The translations under genes and the position numbers were made by a program. From Dicyema japonicum (Eukaryota > Dicyemida > Rhombozoa > Dicyemidae), in the NCBI GenBank assembly GCA_011109175.1, contig RDEW01000002.1:20579-84578 (forward strand): DNA of 64,000 bases, in the 5' to 3' direction. Of the stretch, positions 23,341-35,041 are shown piece after piece; position 1 is the stretch's first letter; each line of letters opens with the position of its first letter. The notes beneath the pieces were generated by a model that saw nothing but the letters and a program-made list of their open reading frames with translations, ran no database searches and was not told the origin of the DNA.

Positions 23341-24104
23341 TGGTAGTCTTCCAAGTAGTAGATTTCCTATATTATGGAATGATAGATTCCTTTAAAGTTC
23401 TTGTAGTCAAAAAATTACTATGAACTTTTAAGTTTTTTTAACTGAAAGTACTTTTAAAAGAAATATTCATCACTGCACATATTATTTATTTGGAACTTTG
23501 GGGTCACCAAAAAAAAGTTCAAATATAGTCAAACAGTTCGGTGATTTCAGTCCCCGCAATAAGCACAGTAGTTATCCATTATATCATGCTTTCTTGGAAA
23601 AGCGCTTTATTTTGGTTGAACAAAAGATCGATTGGGGAGAGATCTCTAAAAAACCGAGTTTCTTTAGCTCGGAAAAATAGAAAGAAGCGGCATTCTACTT
23701 TTTTCACATTATAGGTAATGACTCTGACGTTCATGTGTGTCTTGAGAAAGTCTTGAATAATATTCTTTTCAGCTAGACAGATCTTTTAGTTAGGATTTCT
23801 CTGTTTCCTAATGAATTAGGATCCTGATGATACCCTTATGAAGCTTAATGAAACTCAAATCCACTTTTCGAATGTCTTATCAAGCGAGTAATGAATGAGT
23901 CTGGTTGTCAATTCCTTGTCAACATTTTTTCAATCAGATCAGATTATCTTTGTAGTTCTTTAATCTCTTGAGTTCTTACATCCGTGTCAAGTCATCACTC
24001 TATTGATCATGGGAAATAATGTAGGAAACAGATGGCAATAAAAATACAGTACAGGAGGAACTATCAAATGTGGTAGAGATTCTTTTATAGTACAGGAGGA
24101 ACTA
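23341..24104. other. No gene recognised
   Basis: No coding region that I can support. Short open frame at 23,498-23,680 (plus) without motifs. Two near-identical short strings (tagtacaggaggaactatcaaa, about 24,046 and 24,088) form a small direct repeat just before the 330-bp repeat. Confidence 0.3.
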
Positions 24105-24440
24105 TCAAAATAATCATCGAAGAATCATACCGCTTTTTGGAAGTATCTTAGCTTTGTATCTACATGGAAAAGTAGATGGGATGTGGATATTAAGGAAAGG
24201 CCGTTCCATTCGGATGAAGGTTTTCCATTCAAGTTTGAGGTTAGGATGGATTTCGGAGTCAATAACATTTTTTGTAAGTAAAGTCCTCGAGAGAGAGAGT
24301 CTAACGTCTTTCGAGAATCAATAAAAAGTCATCGCCATGTTCATATTGGGGATTGGAGTATTAAAGCCGGTGATTTGTGGTAGAACTACCAAGTCGGGAG
24401 CCATGTTGGAATAATTGTGACAAATGTCGGGTTTAATCTT
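24105..24440 (+). repeat. About 330-bp direct repeat, copy 2
   Basis: Second copy of the repeat at 19,605-19,935, same orientation, with scattered single-base differences and short indels. Beyond 24,440 the two copies diverge abruptly, which marks the repeat boundary. Confidence 0.8.
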
Positions 24441-24784
24441 CATAAAAACTAACTCCTCTAACACTTTTGGAGTAAACATGTCAGAGATAACGGTGAGTTT
24501 GTAACTTATTCGTCCTTAGTAAATCTATTAGAATATTTATTTATTAAAACCAAAAATCAATGAAAAATTGAATAACTACATAGCCGTCAGGTGATTCCGG
24601 CCGCCTCGACTAGCTATCTCATTCTTGCTAGGTGTTTTCCCGAGTTCCAACGCATTTCCGGATTGGGAGGGGGTTTCTAACTTTTTAGAAGATTTAATGA
24701 AAATATTAGAAATATAAAAAAAAAGCAAATGGGAATTGAATTTTATTTCGATAAAATTTAATACTTCATTATTTAAAACAGAAT

Positions 24785-25955
24785 TCCTTTGACTGATGTT
24801 TTTTGACCAAGGATTCGATATCTGGCTCTATTTGTGTTATTTTTAAACGAATATCTCTCTAATGGACACATCCAATCTGTTTCGTTCTTTATTTACAATT
24901 CGACGTAGAATGCTAAATCCGCATTCAACACAGTATGATGTCGGAAAATAGAGCAGCAATTGTGCTATTCCTGTCCACAATTTTGGATAACTCTCACTTT
25001 CATATTTTGCCAAAAAATAACAGGTGATTGTGAATCATTATAATATAGTTTTAATTCTCGATTGAATTTTAACATAATTAATTCCTCTTGAATATTTCCT
25101 TTTTGTTTTTCTGGATTAATCAGACAAAAACGGATTAATCATCCAAGATGAAATTTCTAATTCAAGAATATCTTGGAATTGAAGAATCAAATATATGACT
25201 TTCGTCAATTTGAAGCGAAAAAATAGTATTTTTAAGCCTTTCACAAAAAATATGTTCAACAATATCTGCCATTTCGTCAATCCTGCGGCGAATTGAATCA
25301 TTGCTAATTGGTACGGAATTTAAAATTTCATCGAGATTTAAACCCATAAGATCTGATAGAATCACTGATAGATCGTTTGATGAGATTTTTACCAGAAACA
25401 TGAGAACTCTCATTTTTGGCAATAATCATTGCAATTTTATAGGATGCAATTAGTCCTAAATATAATTTAAAATTACTACAACTATTGTTTCTTTACTAAT
25501 ATTTGTAAAAACAGTGTCAATCGTTTTTTGCTTACGAAAAGAATCCTTTAATTCTTCAAAATACTCAAATGGTTTATTTTTTTTATCCGAATGTATTCTC
25601 CTAAAATGATCCAACAATTTGGACAGTTTCATTGCATCATTTGATTGATAATGACTTATTAGACAGTAATAATATGGTCTATTATCAAAATAATTTTTTA
25701 TAAATCAAAATGCCAAATATTCATTTTTATATTGACGAATTTTTAATGTAGAAAAAAGACTCATACAAGAACAAAAACAAGCATGGTAATTTTAAAAATT
25801 TTAAAGAACAAAGGTTTACCACTTTAAAAATAAACTAACTTAATTTAAATTGAAAAAGATTAAATATATTAAATTTATTTTCGACCCCCTTACGATCGAT
25901 CTGGATTGATTTTAGACCCCTGGGGGTCGAATCGACCCCAGGTTGAGAACCCCTG
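24785..25955 (-). mobile_element. hAT (Charlie/ZBED-type) transposase fragment with 5' terminal repeat
   Basis: The minus-strand start is at the terminus 25,941-25,955, which reads CAGGGGTTCTCAACC on that strand, the classic Charlie-group hAT end. The transposase carries SNDSIRRRIDEMADIVEHIF and FSLQIDESHIFDSS (about 25,200-25,310; catalytic-region start) and, near 24,900, FPTSYCVECGFSILRRIVNKERNRLDV, the hAT C-terminal dimerisation motif. The central part is deleted, so it is a non-autonomous derivative. The opposite terminus was not found near 24,780. The end of this coding region matches the fragment fused to the LINE at 1,842. Confidence 0.75.
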
Positions 25956-26164
25956 ATTTAAAATATTTTTTTTCGTAATAAAGTCAAATTTAGTTATTTT
26001 CATAGATGATAAGTTACCCAATAACTATTTTTAAAATTATTGATTATATTCTGAAATTTGCCGATTCCCAAATTTGCCGCAAAAAATGCTGGAACCAAAA
26101 ATGGCATATTTGTGAGAGTTTACTGTATATATTATTGCTAGTTCTTTTATATATTTATCACACT

Positions 26165-26910
26165 CTCCACTATTGGATTGTTGGCAATCGACTTACGATT
26201 TCTGCAACCAAGTCCATCTGTTCCACTTTCACTTCGGACCGTCGTTCTAAGGATGAACCGAGTATCTTTATTGGTCCCACTCGGATTCCAGTGACAAGGT
26301 CCCCCACTGTCCTTGGAGTCAAGGACGACAGTCTACTCAATTTTAACTCCCACGCAGATGACATGATTACCAGGGGCCTCCAGAAAGTTAACGTTTTACG
26401 CGCCCTTGTCCGGAGGACCACGAGGAACATCGACTTTTCCGTTTCTACCCTCTACCAACAAACAATCGCGCCTGCCGTTGAGTATGCTTCCGTTGCATGG
26501 AGATTCGCGCTATCGGAGTCTATCGTCCAATGAGTCAACTCGATACACCAGAAAACAATCAATATGCTTTTTCCACGTAATGGATCAACAGTCGACCCAC
26601 TACTCATGGAACTAAGATCCGTAGTCGTGGCTCCGGATTTCTTCGCGTCTGTGAGGAAGATGGAAATCCGCTTCGCCTGATCCTTTCCATGGCAAGAGAA
26701 AACCGATTGGATAAGAAATTCCCCTCCCCGATCGGATTCCTCTGCAAGACCGAGAGAAGGCTCTTCCGGAAAGTATTGGGGATGATGGAAGATCACAGAC
26801 GTCGATTGGCACAATTGATTGCGAGGACTGGGATCACCTAACTGTTTGACTCTTTTGTCTTTCTTTATCGGTGTTCCCGGGGATATTAAAATAAATAAAA
26901 ATAAAAAATA
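26165..26910 (+). mobile_element. LINE ORF2 C-terminal half with 3' tail
   Basis: Codes for NRLTISATKSICSTFTSDRR, LGVKDDSLLNFNSHADDMI, VNVLRALVRR and TIAPAVEYASVAWRFALSE: the segment from just after the YADD motif through the thumb of an APE-type LINE. In shifted frames it continues to a C-terminus ending RTGIT and a stop at about 26,840, followed by a gatattaaaataaataaaaat tail at about 26,883-26,905. 5'-truncated within the reverse transcriptase. Confidence 0.75.
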
Positions 26911-26919
26911 TATTCATCG

Positions 26920-27365
26920 ATAAACCGTTCCAACATGGTTTCAAAAAGGATCGGTCCACAACGAGCTCTCTCACATCCCTGACTAACTTTATTCGCTCTG
27001 GATTTCTGTGCAAACCAAGACACCAGAAACTGTGTTATGCTCACTGGACGTCGCAAAGCTTTTGACTCTGTGCCGAGGAAGAACTTAACATTGAAAATCT
27101 ACCAATCAGATATCCCTGAAAACCTCAAACGCTGGCTAATAAACTTCTTTAACAGACGAAGAGGTAGAGTGTGCATATCAAATCACCGACGCCCATGGAG
27201 AAACTAATCGAAAAAACAAAAATGGACACCAATGCCAAAAAAAAAGTGCTCGTCTACAACGAACTTGTGTAGGCTCAAGGGATCAACACCGAGCAAAGAT
27301 AAGAGCCTTGATCCAATTCGTCGGGATCACTTAGTTTAGTTTTTTCGGTTTAACAGTAGTCTTTG
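26920..27365 (+). mobile_element. LINE fragment with RT motif A, internally deleted
   Basis: Begins with FQHGFKKDRSTTSSLTSLTNF, then a frame-shifted SLDVAKAFDSVPRKNLTLKI (motif A) and RWLINFFNRRRGRV. Near 27,190 it jumps to a C-terminal piece ending FVGIT and a stop. Motifs B and C are absent. Closely related to the LINE at 11,590-13,540 (FHQGFKKGLSTITHL). Confidence 0.7.
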
Positions 27366-27384
27366 GAATAATTTAATTAAAAAC

Positions 27385-27615
27385 TTCATTCGACCTAGTA
27401 GCTCATGTGGTGCTATGTGGCTAATTAATTGAAGATCTATGTTTGCTTTGTCTTATCCTTCTCTACCCTTTCCTACTAGATTAGCTTTATGTGATCCACC
27501 TGTCTTAGGTGACTCCCAGTGCCAGACTGGCACGAAAAATAATCAGTTGCTCTTTCCCTTTCTATTGGTAAGGTGTCCACAACTGCAAGGAATTGAGGTC
27601 TTTTATTTTTTATGC
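27385..27615 (+). mobile_element. GGCGCC-type non-autonomous repeat, copy 1
   Basis: Shares with 37,795-38,125 and the reverse complement of 47,225-47,540 the order: agctcatgtggtgctatgtggc, ...tagattagctttatgtgatccacctg, ...ccagtgccagactggcacgaaaaa, ...tccacaactgcaagg. No reading frame. The same block precedes the endonuclease in the LINE at 11,640, so it is probably derived from a LINE 5' end. Confidence 0.65.
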
Positions 27616-27719
27616 AGGTTCCAGATAATGTTATCAGTAAAAATATTCCATAAAAAAATTATAAAATCAATACTGTCTACTTTTTCCATAAAGCCAATTT
27701 TTATTTTCTAGGTCACTCA

Positions 27720-29835
27720 ATGCAAAATATGATTTTTACACGATTCGGTAAAACTTCCAGCTTGCTCTTGCCGATATTGATAAGGAGGCGATCTATGCAG
27801 CACAGGCGTACTCGATACCTTGTAGAACAAAGTGTTTGTATAGAAGCTCTAACGATAGGCGGGAGGATACTGGAGAGTAGTTGAATGCCTTGAGAATTCC
27901 AATTTTCTTTTGGATCATCGCGGTTGCTAGGTCCACTTGATGGGTAAATGTGAGTAGGGGATCCAGCATGACTCCAAGAATTGAAAGGGTCTTCTTAATG
28001 GGAAGCGGGGAGTCATACAATGTTATTCGTGGTGTTGTCCGTAATTCTTTTCGTGCTGAGGTAAACGTCATTACATTTGACTTTCCTGGTGATATATTCA
28101 GACGGTTCTTCAGTAACCAAAGACCCATCTGGTTTAGTAGGTCTTGCACGAATCGTGTCGCCTCGATTCTTCGATGTTTCACTGAGACCACGAGATCATC
28201 CATATACGATAGAAGAATTGTGTTTTTGGTGGTTGGGAAAGGTAGGTCAATGATGAACATGTTGAAGAGCATTGGAGACAACGGTGATCCTCGTGGAACT
28301 CCATTTGGAGGTATCGCGGTTTTGATTTTTGGTTGTTGCCACCACTTGGCCCATTCGACTGTTAATGAAGTTACCCAACCATGACTTAAATTTTGTGTGG
28401 ATCGACGTGGTAAAATTTTTTGTTGTAAGGATCTTCCGGGATATTGAGTCAAGAGCCTTCTCCACATCCACTGAGACCAGCACGGTTCTCTCGTGTGGAT
28501 TTTAAGTATTCAGACCGTCAGAAATGAATTGAACCAGTTTTGTTAGATGAGTTGTTGTTGAGTGTCCTTCGCGGAATCCGTGTAGAAAAAATGATAGAGT
28601 TATGAAAGGACGGATCTTGAGAAAACCAGTTTTTCTAAACTCGTGATAAGGCGCAGATGAGATGGATACCGGGCAATTTGTGGTTTGTTTTTTTCAGGAT
28701 AGGGTGTATCAGAGATTTCTTCCATATTGACAAAATTTGTCTCGTTTATTGAGAGGTTGAAGACTTGTGTTATTGCGGCCGTCGTGGAAGGACCCAGGTG
28801 TTTCAGTTCGAGAATGGAGATGTCATCTGAACCGCGGGACGACGAGTTATTCATTTTCCTGATTACTGAGTGCACCATTGAATGGTCGAAGAAAGTTATG
28901 TTGGGACATTTATTCCTTCGACCATTTCCAGAACGAATATCCAGGTCTTTTGAATATGGTTTATGACTAAAATTTACATAGTACTTCATAATGTCATTGG
29001 GAGTTGGATTTGGCTCTCGATGTCCAATTAAATGTGGAGAGCACTTCTTGAGCCTCCTTATCGATTTCCATAATACAGTGGGGGAAGTATTATTTGTAGA
29101 TTTCTGAGCAAGGCTTCCCAACGTTATTTGTTGTGTTTTGTGATGTTCCGTGTGATTTCTTTGTTCAGTTTTGATATTTTCAGTTACGTCCACTGATTGT
29201 CTTTCGAAATTCTTCAGTTTATTTCTCGTTTGGATTAGATCTCGCGTTTCAGCATCAATTGGGTGTGTTGGGCGTTGAGGACGACCCATCGGAATGCATC
29301 TTTTGCGAGCTTGGAGTATAATATCGTTGAGGTATTTGAGAGCAGCGTCGATAGATCCGAAATTCACTACCCTGAAGGCCTGGAGGTTTAGTTCTGTAAA
29401 ATGTGTGAAGGCGGGCCATATTGCCTTTGAGAAGTTCACATTGGTTCTCAAAGTGTTCATTAACTTATGTTTTTGTGGATCCTCATGAAGATCGGGTTAT
29501 GGTCAGTATGTAAGTCGTATATAACATCCCATGAAATAACAGCCGCAAAAGAAGGAGCAGCGAAAGAAATGTCTGATAAAGTAAGGGAGTCGCGTCCTTG
29601 TGTGTTTACTTGGATTATTGAGAATGATCAAGTCGTCAAAAATGTGTTTTCTCGAGAGTGCTTTTAAGAATAATAATGTTATGACAAAGTCCACTTTATG
29701 GTCTGCAGGCATCGAGCACGTAATGGAAGTTATCTCTCAAGATTGTGATCCCAGTGTTCAAAAAGAGCCATCTCGTCTTTCTTGCATCACCCTTCCGGAG
29801 TCTGCAAGCTGCACGATTAACCTGGTTAATTAGAT
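27720..29835 (-). mobile_element. Jockey-like LINE, nearly complete RT
   Basis: Endonuclease C-terminal part at 29,470-29,835 with the catalytic TDHNPI motif (about 29,490). Then a 286-codon open frame (29,460-28,600) covering the linker and RT fingers (SSSRGSDDISILELKHLG). Next, a frame break and 28,467-27,793 with SVDVEKALDSISRKIL (motif A in an overlapping frame), GVPRGSPLSPMLFNMFIIDLP (motif B), LLSYMDDLVVS (motif C, catalytic YMDD) and the thumb (NRLNISPGKSNVMTFTSARK, ILGVMLDPLLTFTHQVDLA). Ends IEYACAA and a stop. It has the longest open stretches of any LINE here, so it may be the youngest, but the N-terminal endonuclease is missing and two frameshifts remain. Confidence 0.88.
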
Positions 29836-30096
29836 TTGAGGGGCAACCAAAGAGATCTTAATAATTTTATTTTTAGATTCACATCACATCCTCAGACTGA
29901 TTATGTAAAATACCACGTTAAACCAAACTTATATGTGATTACTATCATGTGTCCAGGACATTTTGGTCCATTTTAGTAAGAAACAAAGTAGAGTTTAAAT
30001 AAACATAACTTGACTATTCAACGCTATAAATTAAATTTTCTATTGTTATAAATTAAACCTCATATTCCCAAACATGTCAAACATTTTTAATTAAAA
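29836..30096. other. Flank of duplicated membrane-protein copy
   Basis: Most of this stretch is repeated with small changes at about 34,850-35,041 (taccacgttaaaccaaa ... aggacattttggtccattttag). It belongs to the same duplication unit as the gene copies at 30.1 and 35.0 kb and holds no gene. Confidence 0.6.
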
Positions 30097-31326
30097 TTAA
30101 ATTGGCATATATTCAGACAACTTTGTATGCCTAAAAAGATTGATTACAGCTCCAATAAGTCCAATAATCATGAATACTACCACAATGAGGGTAATTTCTA
30201 TTATTTTAGAATTTTTTGAAATAAAAGAATTATCGTTTCCTTGAATTATTTTAAAATCTTTTGAAAGAGTGAAAAAATTTTTTCTTCTATGCATAACTTT
30301 CGAAACACTCAGAATCTAAATTTACTATAAATGTCACCATTCCAATGAAATTAAAATTCGAATCATTCCGATAAAACTGAGCTTTTAATGATGAAAATTT
30401 AGCTCGAATTTTAGGGAGATGTATATAAAACACTTTACAATTAAAGTAAGTTCCGATATCGATATAATTTGGATGATTATTATACCATGTTCCAACATTT
30501 TGGCTTCTGAAGCTAAAATTAATTTCCGATATATAATATTTATTTTGTTTTAATTTTAAAATAAAAAATATTTCAATCCGGTCTATCTGTAAATGTATTT
30601 TAATTTTATCGTTTTCAAAATCAATTTTTGGAGTTTGACATTCATGTGAAATATGTTGATATGTCCGCTATAATCAAATTTAAAATATTACAAATTTATC
30701 AATGTAAAAATCGATTTCAATTTTACCACTTAATATTGCGAAGAGTCGATTTCCATCCATAAAATACCAAATTGGAGTATCTGGATCGTTAGATGGATTA
30801 CAGTCATTAGCTAGATTAAATTATAAAAAAAACCTCTTCCACTTATAAGAGTATTACAGGACTAGCTCCATATTGTATTATCAAAGAATATATTGTGACA
30901 GAGTAGTCATTTCCCAAACTGATGGAATTATTTCCACATCTGTAATATTCACCATTTTTGATTTCTGTGATTTTTTTTGTATTTGTGTAGATTCTATTAT
31001 CTTTGATGATTTAAAATTAAATTACTGGAATTTAATCTAATTTTCATTATTATGTTATAGAATTTTTTAGAAGGTTGAATAAAAAATTCGAAATTTAAAT
31101 TATGTTTCACGGTGTGATACTCGAATGATAAATCGTAAGAATCAATTTTGATTCTGAATACATCAATTATTCTCTATAATTGTGAATTATAAGATACATT
31201 CTCATGGATATTCGTCAAAAAACAATCTCCATACAATTTCATACCATGTAGATCAAACTTAGCTGACATTTTTGTGATGAAAGACAAAAATATTAACAAC
31301 ATAAAAATATTGAATGAACACGTCAT
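30097..31326 (-). pseudogene. Repeated type I membrane-protein family, best-preserved copy
   Basis: Minus strand from ATG at 31,326. Signal peptide (MTCSFNIFMLLIFLSFITKMSA), ectodomain of about 330 residues with recurrent Cys (GDCFLTN; YRCGNN; NDCNPSNDPDTP; HECQT; TYFNCKVF; DSECFES), one transmembrane helix (IIEITLIVVVFMIIGLIGAVI) and a 16-residue tail ending EYMPI at the stop (30,097-30,099). Tyr-x-x-Ile at the extreme C-terminus is the form of a lysosomal/endosomal sorting signal; with the Cys-rich lumenal part it recalls LAMP proteins, but I cannot show homology. One nonsense codon early (after NSQL), one before RRKN and several frameshifts indicate a pseudogene. Copies: 13,542-14,709, 35,042-36,265, 21,075-22,070, 4,331-4,620, 5,400-5,840. 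Confidence 0.65.
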
Positions 31327-31879
31327 ATACATAATTTAGGTCACCATTTAATGAATTTAGTTTTAATATATATTAATAAATTTTGTTATTATTTTTAATT
31401 AAAATAAAATCATACTCTTAAATATTTGATTTTATATAATTATTAGGGCAACATAAGTAAAAAACTCAATTTCAATTCAGAGTTAAACTTTAGTCAAAAA
31501 TAATGATTCATTTAAAAAAATGTCAAAAAAAGTTTTCTATATAAAGTTTTTAGGTCATAGAATCAACTTTTTAGATTTTCAGTCAATTTTTAAATAAAAA
31601 TTTAAAATCGTAGCCACTTTATTTAATCAACAATAAAAAGTTAATATTTAATATCAACAGCCTTCCTCTCTTGCCTGTTTGCCAACCTTCTCATGCAGGT
31701 TCGATTCTGGTTGCTGAAACAACTCCGAGAGCGCCTTTTCCAATTGAGCCCTCTCCCATATGGCATCTCCGGCTCTGACTCTTATACTCCAGTGTCAGGC
31801 TATTTAGGGTTCGCTTTAATACTGTTCACTGTTGATAGGGCTGGAGTTCCTATCTATGCCTAAATAAAAATTTAAATAA
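31327..31879. other. No gene; repeat flank
   Basis: 31,327-31,440 resembles the sequence beyond the copy at 36,265. 31,660-31,860 encodes on the minus strand an NWKRRSRSCFSNQNRT segment next to the REL LINE scrap and may be its 3' flank. No other features seen. Confidence 0.35.
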
Positions 31880-32220
31880 TGTAATTATATCATAATTTAA
31901 AGTCCAGCGGATATGATCGAGTGGCTGTTACCTCTGACTACTGCAGGGATATCCTTTGGAAAAGCCACTCGGTTTCCCGACGCTCCCTCGAGGCTTTGGT
32001 CAATAGACACCCAAGTGCTCTAAGGAAAGAGACCGTCTTGGGGCCAAAGACTCCGCTCGTCTCGACGACCACTGGCTGTACATGGAAACGGTTTAGGAGG
32101 CTGCTGTATTTTTTATTTTTGAGTTTTCATATAAACGGGCGGCCTCTCCCGCTTTCATTGCCGACCTCAAAAGTTTCGACTGGAAAAGCTGTCAGTACAG
32201 GCAGCATCCCAAATTAAGCA
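31880..32220 (-). mobile_element. REL-type LINE C-terminal fragment
   Basis: Minus-strand translation: LIWDAACTDSF, a spacer, KNKKYSSLLNRF, VVVETSGVFGPKTVSFLRALG, then EETEWLFQRISLQSS. It parallels 36,447-37,250 (LIWDATCVDTY ... KYQRI ... AVETSGILGPK ... GWFRERISLAIVRGNS). It is the last third of the restriction-like endonuclease domain. Stops are present. Confidence 0.7.
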
Positions 32221-32249
32221 TTTGCCCCGAGAGAAGGGGAAGACAGTAA

Positions 32250-33210
32250 TTTAAAGTATCAAATTAAATTTAAAATAATCGGCTTGATATTTCTGTCCTA
32301 TTGTAACAAATTTTTAACTAAATTATACAGTACCTAAAAATAAGCTTTCCGATTCAAAAAAGCTAAACACAGAAGCACTCTTCACGAATAAATGTATTCA
32401 CAAATAAAAAACAATTGAATATTGTTCTAATTGATTTCTTCAGAAATTTTGCAACAGACGTAACGGAATCATTTCTGCTCGCAAACATTCCACTCTATAA
32501 ATTGAGGAATCGAGCAATTATCAACTTAATCGAAAGTATTGGGCATCCACTTCCTTCAGAGTTTGCTTGCGCATCCATATGTAGAAATTTTAGCTCAACA
32601 AAGATATCCAAATAATTAATTTAATTTCAAATAAGAAAGTTAGTTTGAATAATTTAATTTTTAAGGTTTTTTTGATTGTGGACGAAATTGATGTGGGATA
32701 AAAAATTTGTTAATTGTCTAGTAGATTGTATAACAATTGATTCCTTTCCGCTGAAGGCTGTTTCTTACTATGCCTGCAAATCTGTTAAATGTTATTCAAA
32801 TATGCACACCTTAGAATGAGATTCTTTGCTTATTAAAAGAGCAAAAGAATGTTTATTTAATGGACAACTTCATGAAGATCTAACGACGATAATACCATAA
32901 TATTCACCTTTATTACATTTGCTTGATGATTTAGAATCGACCAATTTTACTATAAATAAAGCATACATTTATTTGAAAAAATTGGATATAAAAGAAGACG
33001 TATGTGGAATAAAAAATAATATTAACAATAGAATGTATTCTAATGATTTCACAAAAATAATGAATTTCGATGATTATTCCATTTCACCTTTAGATTATTC
33101 TTTGTTGATTGAATGTCAGGCTACATCGTGCGCAGTGGAACGATCATTTTCGATTTTTAATAAAATCTTATCCAAGAATAGGAATTATAAAGCCTATAAT
33201 TTAAAATAAT
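32250..33210 (+). mobile_element. hAT-like (CGGBP1-type) transposase remnant, copy 2
   Basis: Open pieces: 32,415-32,615 with DFFRNFATDVTESFLLANIP, YKLRNRAI and HPLPSE, which fits the CGGBP1-like pattern (F...L..AFL.ANIPL.KL.N ... VPSE); then DEIDVGDKKFVN ... AVSYYACKSV (catalytic-region start, decayed); then 32,919-33,209 with LDYSLLIECQATSCAVERSFSIFNKIL, the hAT C-terminal motif (S.AVERSFS..K.IL). The order is that of a whole hAT-like transposase, but frameshifts split it. Terminal repeats not identified. Confidence 0.75.
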
Positions 33211-33399
33211 ACTTAATTGTGAATAAATGATGAATAAAATTACTTTAAATTTTCATAAGTGTAGTTTATATATGAAAATAAAGCTGTAACTAGTATTTTT
33301 TAGGTGAATTTTTAAAATAATAAGATCAAGTAAATCGACTTTTTAAGGACAATTTTTATTTTTTAAGTCAATAAATATGTTCCCTAATCATTATATTTA

Positions 33400-33980
33400 T
33401 TTTGTCCAATATTTTAGGTTAATGACATTGATCGCTTTAAAAAACGAAGGTTCAGCAAAAAAGCAGAATTATTTATATTACTCGATGGATCTTTATATCT
33501 TAAGGAGTAATTTAATAACTACAAGCTCGTTATAACGTTTGATGATGATGCTCTTATGACTTTGCTTGCAGAAGACTTACATCGGCAAGCCCATTGCGGA
33601 CAAAACATTTTGGAAAAGTTATGTCGCGAACGTTTTTTCGTGATAAAGCGTGAGATAATTAGAGGTGTGGTCCAAAATTGTGAAGTCTGCTTATTCTCGT
33701 CAATTCTGAAACAATCTGATGATATTTGTCATATTTTTTCTAACTCCCCGAATGAATATTGCAAGTAGATTTTATCGACTTAAAAAGGTATTTCCTATTG
33801 TTTAATTTTGAGATTTAAAAGCTGTAATGATTCATTTTCTTGGTTACTCACTGTTATTGACGTGTATTTAAAATTCTCTTATAATCTTGTTATCGTAGAA
33901 CAGGAGGATGGATCAGAATATAAAGTTCATAAATAAAGACTTAAAAATTGAGATAAATAAAGGAAATTAAATTTTTTTAT
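33400..33980 (+). mobile_element. Integrase-element remnant, copy 2
   Basis: Encodes NDIDRFKKRRFSKKAELFILL, then an HHCC zinc-binding domain at 33,556-33,700 (HRQAHCGQNILEKL ... VVQNCEVC: His-x3-His, then Cys-x2-Cys), then the start of the RNase H-like core (SWLLTVIDVYLKFSY). The core stops early and runs into AT-rich sequence. Same family as 39,186-40,880. No RT or protease, so a Ginger/KRBA2-like integrase transposon is likelier than a retrovirus-like element. Confidence 0.7.
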
Positions 33981-34357
33981 TAAAAAATTGGGTTATTTAA
34001 AAAAATTAAAAAAATAAAAGAAGACAAAGAGCTTAATGACATTGATCAAAGAATCTGTAACCGTATAGGGAATTAATGTCTATCTGAAGAACAGCGGCCG
34101 TAGGCCGCATAGGGAATTTGTGTCTATCAAGGATGTAGTTTCATGCGAGATTTATAATAATGTTCTATCTATGTTAGTTATTTCTCATGATATACTTATT
34201 ATTTCTCTATTTAAGTTGTTTTGTAACTTTTATTAGTAGAAAATATAATTATTTAATTTATTAATTAAGAATATAAAAAGTTAACACGTTGCTGGTTAAA
34301 AAAAGAAAGAATATAATACTTAAATTTACTAATTTAAAAAACGCTTTAAATTAAATT

Positions 34358-34560
34358 AACAGTCTCCCCAAAAAAACCGTAAACACAGGTCATCTCTGAA
34401 GATATGTGCCAGATACATTAGTGCGATTTTTGAACCTCGAATAAGATTTTCGATAATTCCGTCAACATTGCACATTTTTCCTTCTAACAATAAGGGAATT
34501 GGCATACGAGGAATTATCCCGTAAGCAAGCTTTAGAGCAAAATTTCGCGTTTTCTCAATT
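34358..34560 (-). other. Unrecognised coding-like segment
   Basis: Open for about 67 codons on the minus strand to a stop at 34,358-34,360, with protein-like composition: FALKLAYGIIPRMPIPLLLE, then GIIENLIRGSKIALMYLAHI. It looks more like a real exon than background, but I do not recognise the family. Directly beyond it (34,565-34,605) lies a ggctctcgtgaaa...taataataata tail identical in type to the SINE end at 40,031. Confidence 0.25.
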
Positions 34561-34605
34561 ATTATGGCTCTCGTGAAAGTGCTAATAATAATAATTATAA
34601 GTATG

Positions 34606-35041
34606 TTGTGGTTAATTAAATTAAAGGGGCAAACAAAAAGATCTTAAAAATTTATTTATCTCTTTAAACGTCTTGTGATCAAGACATTCTATGCAGTCAT
34701 AGATATTTTGTTTCTGCTTTACTGTCTCACTGCAGTATTTGAGATCAAACATATTTGTTTTCCAATCTAGGCGGTTAGAGCTAACTAGACTTAATTGATT
34801 TTTTAGTTGCGAAATTATTTTTTCTGTAATGCGAATTATTTTTTAGATTAATACCACGTTAAACCAAATCTACTTATCATGTGATTCCTATCATGTGTCG
34901 AGGACATTTTGGTCCATTTTAGTTGAAACAAAGTAGAGTTTAAATAAACTTAACTTTACTATTCAACGCTATAATTAAATTTTCTATTGTTATAAATTAA
35001 ACCCTCATATTCCCAAACATGTCAAACATTTTTAATTAAAA
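34606..35041. other. No gene; duplicated flank
   Basis: 34,850-35,041 repeats 29,900-30,096. The rest is AT-rich without coding signals. Confidence 0.5.

Noticed and set aside
26170-26430. Minus-strand 86-codon protein
   Set aside because: It is antisense to a LINE reverse transcriptase frame with clear motifs.
28600-29460. Host gene (286 codons)
   Set aside because: Sequence matches the linker and RT fingers of the LINE that continues on both sides.
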